From Acidimicrobiia bacterium (GTDB taxonomy: Bacteria; Actinomycetota; Acidimicrobiia; Spongiisociales; JAENVV01), in the NCBI GenBank assembly GCA_020352575.1, contig CP070681.1:1444693-1463824 (forward strand): a DNA stretch of 19,132 nt, written 5' to 3'. How positions within the stretch are numbered: the stretch's first letter is position 1; the number at the start of each line of letters is the position of its first letter. The translations under genes and the position numbers were made by a program. Positions 15,323 through 19,132 of this stretch are shown one piece after another. The notes beneath the pieces were generated by a model. That model ran no database searches. It was not told the DNA's origin and saw only the letters and a list, made by a program, of their open reading frames with translations.

Positions 15323-16401
15323 TGGAGCGGGCCGCAGTCCCCACCGGCCGCCCGGTCGTCGCCAAGATCGGCTCCTCGAGCCTCGTCGGCGCCTCCGGCG
15401 GCATCGACCGTGAGCGCCTCGATGGCTTCGTGGCGCAAGTCGAAGCGCTTCGCGCCGCCGGTCATCCCGTCATCGTGGTGACGTCCGCCGCCATCGCAGC
15501 CGGCCTGCCCGTCCTCGGCCTCGGTGAGCGCCCGAAGGACGTCGCCTCGCTGCAGGTTGCGGCCGCCGTGGGCCAGGGAGCCCTCATGGCCACCTACTCG
15601 GCTGCGTTCGCCGCCCACGGCACCGTCGTGGCGCAGGTGCTGCTCACCAAGGACGTGCTCGCCAATCGTGGCCAGTACGTGCATTCCCGCAACGCCCTGG
15701 AGCAGATGCTGGCGCTTGGCGTCGTACCGATCGTCAACGAGAACGACACGGTCGTCGTCGACGAGCTCCGGTGGGGCGACAACGACCGGCTCGCCGCCAT
15801 CGTGTCCCATCTGGCGGGTGCGGGCATGCTCGTCCTGCTCACCGACACCCCGGGGCTCTACTCCGGTGACCCGACCTCGAACGCCGACGTCGAGTTGCTG
15901 TCCGCCGTGCGGCACACCGACGGCATCCTCGACGAAGTTGCCCGTGGGGGAGTGGGCCGCTTCGGTTCCGGTGGTGTGGCCACGAAGGTCGCGGCGGCCC
16001 GCATGGCCGCCTGGTCCGGGATCCCCACGGTCATCGGATCGTCCGAGGAGCCGGACCTGCTCGAACGGGTCGTTTCCGGGGAGCCGGTGGGCACGTGGAT
16101 CGAGCCGCACGAGTCCGGGCTCTCGGCACGCAAGCTGTGGATCGCGTTCGGGCTCCCGGCGAAGGGCACGCTCGTCGTCGATCAGGGCGCCGAGCGGGCC
16201 ATCGTCCAAGGAGGCAAGTCGCTCCTCGCGGTCGGGGTGGTGTCGGCAACGGGCTCGTTCGAGCAGGGCGAGGCCGTGGAGGTCGAGTCGGAGGATGGGC
16301 GGCTGCTCGCCAAGGGCGTGGTGCGCATCGGCTCCGAGGACCTCGACCTCGCCGACGGACCCCTCGTGCATCGTGACGACCTCGTCGTCCTGACCGCCTG
16401 A
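15322..16401 (+). CDS. proB: Glutamate 5-kinase
   Basis: Phosphorylates glutamate to glutamyl-5-phosphate, the first and feedback-controlled step of proline synthesis. The protein is 359 aa: an amino-acid-kinase domain (about 10-260) followed by a PUA domain (about 275-355), the long ProB form. Seen: VVAKIGSSSLV at the N-terminus, VTSAAIAAG, NENDTVVVDE from residue 139, GDNDRLAA from 152, LTDTPGLYSGDP, and GSGGVATKVAAA. ATG 15322 is preferred; it shares one base with the obgE stop and follows GAGGAGGAG inside the end of obgE. GTG 15319 would add one residue. proA is not in the window. Confidence 0.96.
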   Translation: MERAAVPTGRPVVAKIGSSSLVGASGGIDRERLDGFVAQVEALRAAGHPVIVVTSAAIAAGLPVLGLGERPKDVASLQVAAAVGQGALMATYSAAFAAHGTVVAQVLLTKDVLANRGQYVHSRNALEQMLALGVVPIVNENDTVVVDELRWGDNDRLAAIVSHLAGAGMLVLLTDTPGLYSGDPTSNADVELLSAVRHTDGILDEVARGGVGRFGSGGVATKVAAARMAAWSGIPTVIGSSEEPDLLERVVSGEPVGTWIEPHESGLSARKLWIAFGLPAKGTLVVDQGAERAIVQGGKSLLAVGVVSATGSFEQGEAVEVESEDGRLLAKGVVRIGSEDLDLADGPLVHRDDLVVLTA

Positions 16402-16402
16402 G

Positions 16403-16433
16403 ACCCGGTACCGGGTACGGGGTCCCGGGTACC
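16403..16433. repeat. Palindrome and imperfect inverted repeat between proB and the MoxR gene
   Basis: ACCCGGTACCGGGT (16403-16416) is a perfect 14-nt palindrome. GGTACCGGG (16407-16415) also pairs with CCCGGGTACC (16424-16433) with one bulged base. It could be a proB terminator without a U-tract, or an operator overlapping the moxR promoter region. Confidence 0.5.
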
Positions 16434-16439
16434 TAGTCT
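16434..16439 (+). promoter_or_regulatory. Putative -10 box for the leaderless MoxR gene
   Basis: TAGTCT ends 6 nt before ATG 16446, so a transcript starting about 7 nt downstream would begin at the A of the start codon. No Shine-Dalgarno sequence is seen. Confidence 0.45.
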
Positions 16440-16445
16440 CAGCGG

Positions 16446-17300
16446 ATGTCCTTCTCCTCTCCTGGTGAGGTGTCGTCCGCCCTGCGGGATGTGCGGTACC
16501 TGGCCGATGATCGGATCTCGCAGGTGGTGTTCCTCGCCGAGCGACTCGGCAAGCCGGTCCTCGTCGAGGGTCCGGCCGGTGTTGGCAAGACCGAGCTCGC
16601 GAAGGCGCTCGCCGCGATCCACGGCCGGCGCCTCATCCGCCTCCAGTGCTACGAGGGCCTCGACGAGTCGAAGGCCATCTACGAATGGAACTACAAGAAG
16701 CAGCTCCTCCGCATCCAGGCGGAGGAGGATGCCGACTGGTCCGACCTCGAGGGAGACATCTTCTCCTCCGACTTCCTGCTGACCCGCCCCCTGCTCGAGG
16801 CGATCACGTCGCCCGAGCCCGTGGTCCTGCTCGTCGACGAGGTCGATCGCGTCGAGATCGAGACCGAAGCGCTCCTCCTCGAGGTCCTCTCCGACTTCCA
16901 GGTCTCGATCCCCGAGCTGGGGACGATGACCGCCGAGTCGATGCCCCTCGTGCTCCTCACCTCCAACAACACGCGGGAGCTATCGGAGGCGCTCAAGCGT
17001 CGCTGCCTCTTCCTCCATATCGGCTACCCGACCATCGAGCGGGAGCGGGAAATCATCCTCGCCCGCGTCGACGGGCTCGATGCCGTGCTCGCCGAGCAGG
17101 TGGCTCGGGTGGTCGCCTCTATCCGGGCGCTCGACCTCAAGAAGCCGCCGAGTGTCTCGGAGACCATCGACTGGGCGCGCACGCTGCTGGCCCTCGGTGT
17201 CGAGGAGGTCGACTCGGGTGTGCTCGGTGAGACGCTCCACGTGCTGCTCAAGTACCAGGCCGACATCGAGAAGGCCGAAAAGGACCTCGTCTCGTCCTGA
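16446..17300 (+). CDS. MoxR-family AAA+ ATPase (CoxD-like)
   Basis: Chaperone-like AAA+ ATPase thought to remodel or mature a partner enzyme together with a VWA protein. The protein is 284 aa. Walker A is GPAGVGKT (42-49, K48), Walker B is LLVDEVD with D131 and E132, sensor 1 is TSNN (N174/N175), and the SEALKRRCLFLHIGYP block carries the arginine-finger region. The C-terminal helical lid contains the KPPSVSETIDWARTL motif, which is characteristic of the MoxR/CoxD branch. It starts with a likely leaderless ATG, and its stop overlaps the next ATG (TGATG), so the pair is translationally coupled. In carboxydotrophs the related CoxD with CoxE matures CO dehydrogenase, but no cox structural genes are seen here, so the client is unknown. 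Confidence 0.92.
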   Translation: MSFSSPGEVSSALRDVRYLADDRISQVVFLAERLGKPVLVEGPAGVGKTELAKALAAIHGRRLIRLQCYEGLDESKAIYEWNYKKQLLRIQAEEDADWSDLEGDIFSSDFLLTRPLLEAITSPEPVVLLVDEVDRVEIETEALLLEVLSDFQVSIPELGTMTAESMPLVLLTSNNTRELSEALKRRCLFLHIGYPTIEREREIILARVDGLDAVLAEQVARVVASIRALDLKKPPSVSETIDWARTLLALGVEEVDSGVLGETLHVLLKYQADIEKAEKDLVSS

Positions 17301-18748
17301 TGCTGGACGTCCTCACCGCCTTCGTGCAGGAGCTCCGGGAGGCGGGAGTCCCCGTGTCGATGGTCGAGACGATCGACGCCACCGAGGCGCTTCGCCATGT
17401 CGACCTCTCGGACCGAGCGGGATTCAAGGCAGCGCTCGGCGCGACCCTCGTGAAGAACGAACGCCACTACCGCGCCTTCGAGACGGCGTTCGAGGTGTTC
17501 TTCGCCCTCCATCGCGACCTCTCCGATCGTGCTGCCGACACCACCGACCAAGCGGTGAAGGACCCCAGGACGGGCCAGTCCCGCCAGCAACGAGGGCAGG
17601 GTCGGGGCGAGGGCCAGGGTGGCGGTTCCGGGATGGACCTCGACGAACTCCGCGCCGCCCTCATGGATGCGCTCCGCCAGCAGGACGCCGATCGGATGGC
17701 GGACCTCGCGTCGATGGCGGTCGACCAACTCGCCGGTATCGAGCCGGGGCGTCCGGTCGGCGGCACCTACTACCTGTATCGCACCATGCGGCAACTCGAC
17801 CTGGATGCCATCCGAGACGGCCTCCTCGAGGACCTCGAAGAGGTGGATGACCTCCGCCAACGCCTCGCCCAGGAGGAGGTGCAGGATCGCCTCGATTCGC
17901 TGCGTGCCGAGCTCGAGGCGGAGATCCGCCGTCGCCTGGTCGCCGATCGGGGCCGTGAGGCGGTGGCCCGCACCCTGCGTCGCCCGCTCGTGGAGGACCT
18001 CGACCTCATGCACGCCACCAGGGCCGACATGGATGCGATCGAGGACGTGATCCGTCCCCTCACCCGCAAGCTCGCCACCCGGCTCGCCCAACGACGCAAG
18101 CGGAGGCGGGATGGCCGGCTCGACTACCGCAAGACCATGCGCCATTCCCTCGCCGCCGGTGGTGTGCCGATCGAACCGGTGTTCAAGTCGCCGAAGGTCG
18201 CCAAACCCGAGCTGTTCCTGCTGTGTGACATCAGTGGCTCGATGGCCACGTTCGCCCGGTTCACCCTGCAGTTCGTGTACGCCATGAACAGCCACTTCAG
18301 CAAGCTGCGGTCGTTCGCGTTCATCGACTCGCTCGATGAGGTGACGGACTACTTCGGGGTGGGCACCGACTTCCCGAGCGCCCTCCAACGAGTCTCCACG
18401 GAGGCCGAGGTGGTCCACATGGACGGACACTCCGACTACGGACGCTCGCTGGAACTCTTCTGGTCCCGGTACGGCGACGCCCTGACGCCACGTTCCACCG
18501 TGATCATCGCCGGTGATGCCCGGAACAACTACCGGACGCCGCATGCCGACGTGCTCGACGCGATGCAGGCGGTGTCCCGGGGTGTGTATTGGTTGAACCC
18601 CGAGCCGAGGTCGTACTGGGACACCGGTGATTCGGTGATGGGGGCGTACGCCCGGCACTGCGATGCCGTCCGTGAGGTGCGCAACCTCCGCCAGTTGGAG
18701 GAGTTCGTCGAGGAGATCGCGCTCCCACGACCCCGAGTGCGAGCCTGA
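17300..18748 (+). CDS. CoxE-like von Willebrand factor A domain protein
   Basis: Probable partner of the preceding MoxR ATPase. The protein is 482 aa with no signal peptide. The N-terminal helical region (1-85) is followed by a Q/G/R-rich flexible linker (about 92-112), a long charged helical region (about 115-290, including RKLATRLAQRRKRRRDGRLDYRKTMRHSLAAGG, a hallmark of this family), and the VWA domain (about 300-455). The metal-binding MIDAS motif is DISGS at 310-314. GHSDYGRSLELF and the conserved GDARNNYRTP segment follow. The last ~30 residues resemble the usual VREVRNLRQLEEFVEEI ending. VWA/MoxR pairs act in metal-centre insertion or complex assembly in several systems; which one applies here cannot be read from the window. 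Confidence 0.9.
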   Translation: MLDVLTAFVQELREAGVPVSMVETIDATEALRHVDLSDRAGFKAALGATLVKNERHYRAFETAFEVFFALHRDLSDRAADTTDQAVKDPRTGQSRQQRGQGRGEGQGGGSGMDLDELRAALMDALRQQDADRMADLASMAVDQLAGIEPGRPVGGTYYLYRTMRQLDLDAIRDGLLEDLEEVDDLRQRLAQEEVQDRLDSLRAELEAEIRRRLVADRGREAVARTLRRPLVEDLDLMHATRADMDAIEDVIRPLTRKLATRLAQRRKRRRDGRLDYRKTMRHSLAAGGVPIEPVFKSPKVAKPELFLLCDISGSMATFARFTLQFVYAMNSHFSKLRSFAFIDSLDEVTDYFGVGTDFPSALQRVSTEAEVVHMDGHSDYGRSLELFWSRYGDALTPRSTVIIAGDARNNYRTPHADVLDAMQAVSRGVYWLNPEPRSYWDTGDSVMGAYARHCDAVREVRNLRQLEEFVEEIALPRPRVRA

Positions 18749-18772
18749 CCACACCCAGTGCTTGCCGATGGG

Positions 18773-18778
18773 TAGGCT
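18773..18778 (+). promoter_or_regulatory. Putative -10 box for the response regulator gene
   Basis: TAGGCT ends 7 nt before GTG 18786, which predicts a leaderless mRNA. The decamer beginning here (TAGGCTCCCG) is identical to the one just before tdk. Confidence 0.4.
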
Positions 18779-18785
18779 CCCGTCC

Positions 18786-19132
18786 GTGGCCATGAAAGTG
18801 CTCGTCGTCGAGGACTCGCCGGGCATTCGCCGTCTCATCGAGGTGAGCCTTCGTCCGATCGACGTCGAACTCATCGCCCGTGCCGACGGCCCGTCTGGGC
18901 TCGAAGCAGTCCGCGAAGAGGCCCCCGATCTGCTGGTGCTCGACATCGGCCTCCCCGGCATGGACGGATGGGAGGTCCTGCGGGAGTTGCGTGCTGACGA
19001 GGCGACATCGTCTCTCCCGGTGGTCGTGCTGACCGCGCACGCCGAGGAGGAGTCGAGGCGGCGGGCCCAGGAGGGGGGCGCCGACGCCTTCATCACGAAG
19101 CCGTTCCATCCCCAGGCCTTCCGCTCCTCGGT
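18786..19132 (+). CDS. Response regulator, receiver domain, 3'-truncated by window edge
   Basis: Phosphoacceptor protein of a two-component system; the frame runs open to the last base. Translation from GTG 18786 (MAMKVLVVEDSPGIRRLIE) gives a near-complete CheY-like receiver domain. It has the acidic pair E9/D10, phosphorylatable D53 in LVLDIGLPGMDG, T83 in VVLTA, and K105 in ITKPF. GTG 18786 and ATG 18792 are both in frame. GTG is preferred because a TANNNT box ends 7 nt before it; ATG 18792 would be 13 nt away. About 115 residues are visible and no output domain is reached, so it may be a single-domain regulator or carry a DNA-binding or enzymatic output domain. No histidine kinase is visible. 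Confidence 0.9.
   Translation, partial: MAMKVLVVEDSPGIRRLIEVSLRPIDVELIARADGPSGLEAVREEAPDLLVLDIGLPGMDGWEVLRELRADEATSSLPVVVLTAHAEEESRRRAQEGGADAFITKPFHPQAFRSS

Noticed and set aside
17024..19096. 690-codon open frame on the minus strand opposite the VWA and response regulator genes
   Set aside because: It covers three genes with clear motifs on the + strand and shows no protein features of its own.
1..19132. Mobile element, CRISPR array, tRNA or rRNA genes, phage or defence system
   Set aside because: I looked for integrase or transposase motifs, regularly spaced repeats, cloverleaf-like T-loop sequences and toxin-antitoxin sized gene pairs and saw none. The region reads as a conserved housekeeping core.

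Overview
This 19.1 kb window is a dense, high-GC stretch of bacterial chromosome in which every convincing gene lies on the + strand. It carries almost only housekeeping genes. The gene order (valS, folC, one extra gene, ndk, mreBCD, mrdA, rodA, tdk, rne, rplU, rpmA, obgE, proB) matches the conserved actinobacterial neighbourhood known from Streptomyces and, without the mre genes, from Mycobacterium. High GC, an mreBCD-PBP2-RodA cluster and apparent leaderless starts point to Actinomycetota. Acidimicrobiia is my best guess for the class, by inference only. No rRNA, tRNA, CRISPR array, insertion sequence or phage gene is visible.

Layout. 1-2373: valS, missing its first ~85 codons. 2370-3668: folC, overlapping valS by 4 nt. 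3712-4626: an unrecognised 304-aa protein with very little lysine. 4655-5059: ndk. 5059-5130: two nested inverted repeats, probably a terminator plus a short repeat element. 5211-10907: a tightly packed cell-elongation operon, mreB-mreC-mreD-mrdA-rodA, in which the last four genes overlap or nearly touch. 10935-11513: tdk. 11514-11717: a leader region with a possible promoter. 11718-13304: RNase E/G. 13368-13943: rplU-rpmA behind a good promoter. 13965-13997: a strong terminator-like hairpin. 14024-16401: obgE-proB, translationally coupled. 16446-18748: a MoxR-type AAA+ ATPase coupled to a CoxE-like von Willebrand A protein. 18786 to the end: the receiver domain of a response regulator, cut by the window edge.

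How the genes work together. The mre-mrdA-rodA block encodes the elongasome: MreB filaments, the MreC/MreD scaffold, the RodA glycosyltransferase and the PBP2 transpeptidase. ndk and tdk handle nucleotides. rne, rplU, rpmA and obgE concern RNA processing and ribosome assembly. valS charges tRNA-Val, folC makes folylpolyglutamate and proB starts proline synthesis. The MoxR/VWA pair is a chaperone-like module whose client is not in the window.

I found no clearly new multi-gene system. The most interesting points are the unrecognised gene in the folC-ndk slot, the CoxD/CoxE-like pair without CO dehydrogenase genes, the repeated TANNNT box just before several start codons, the inverted-repeat block after ndk, and matching acidic extracytoplasmic tails on MreC and PBP2.
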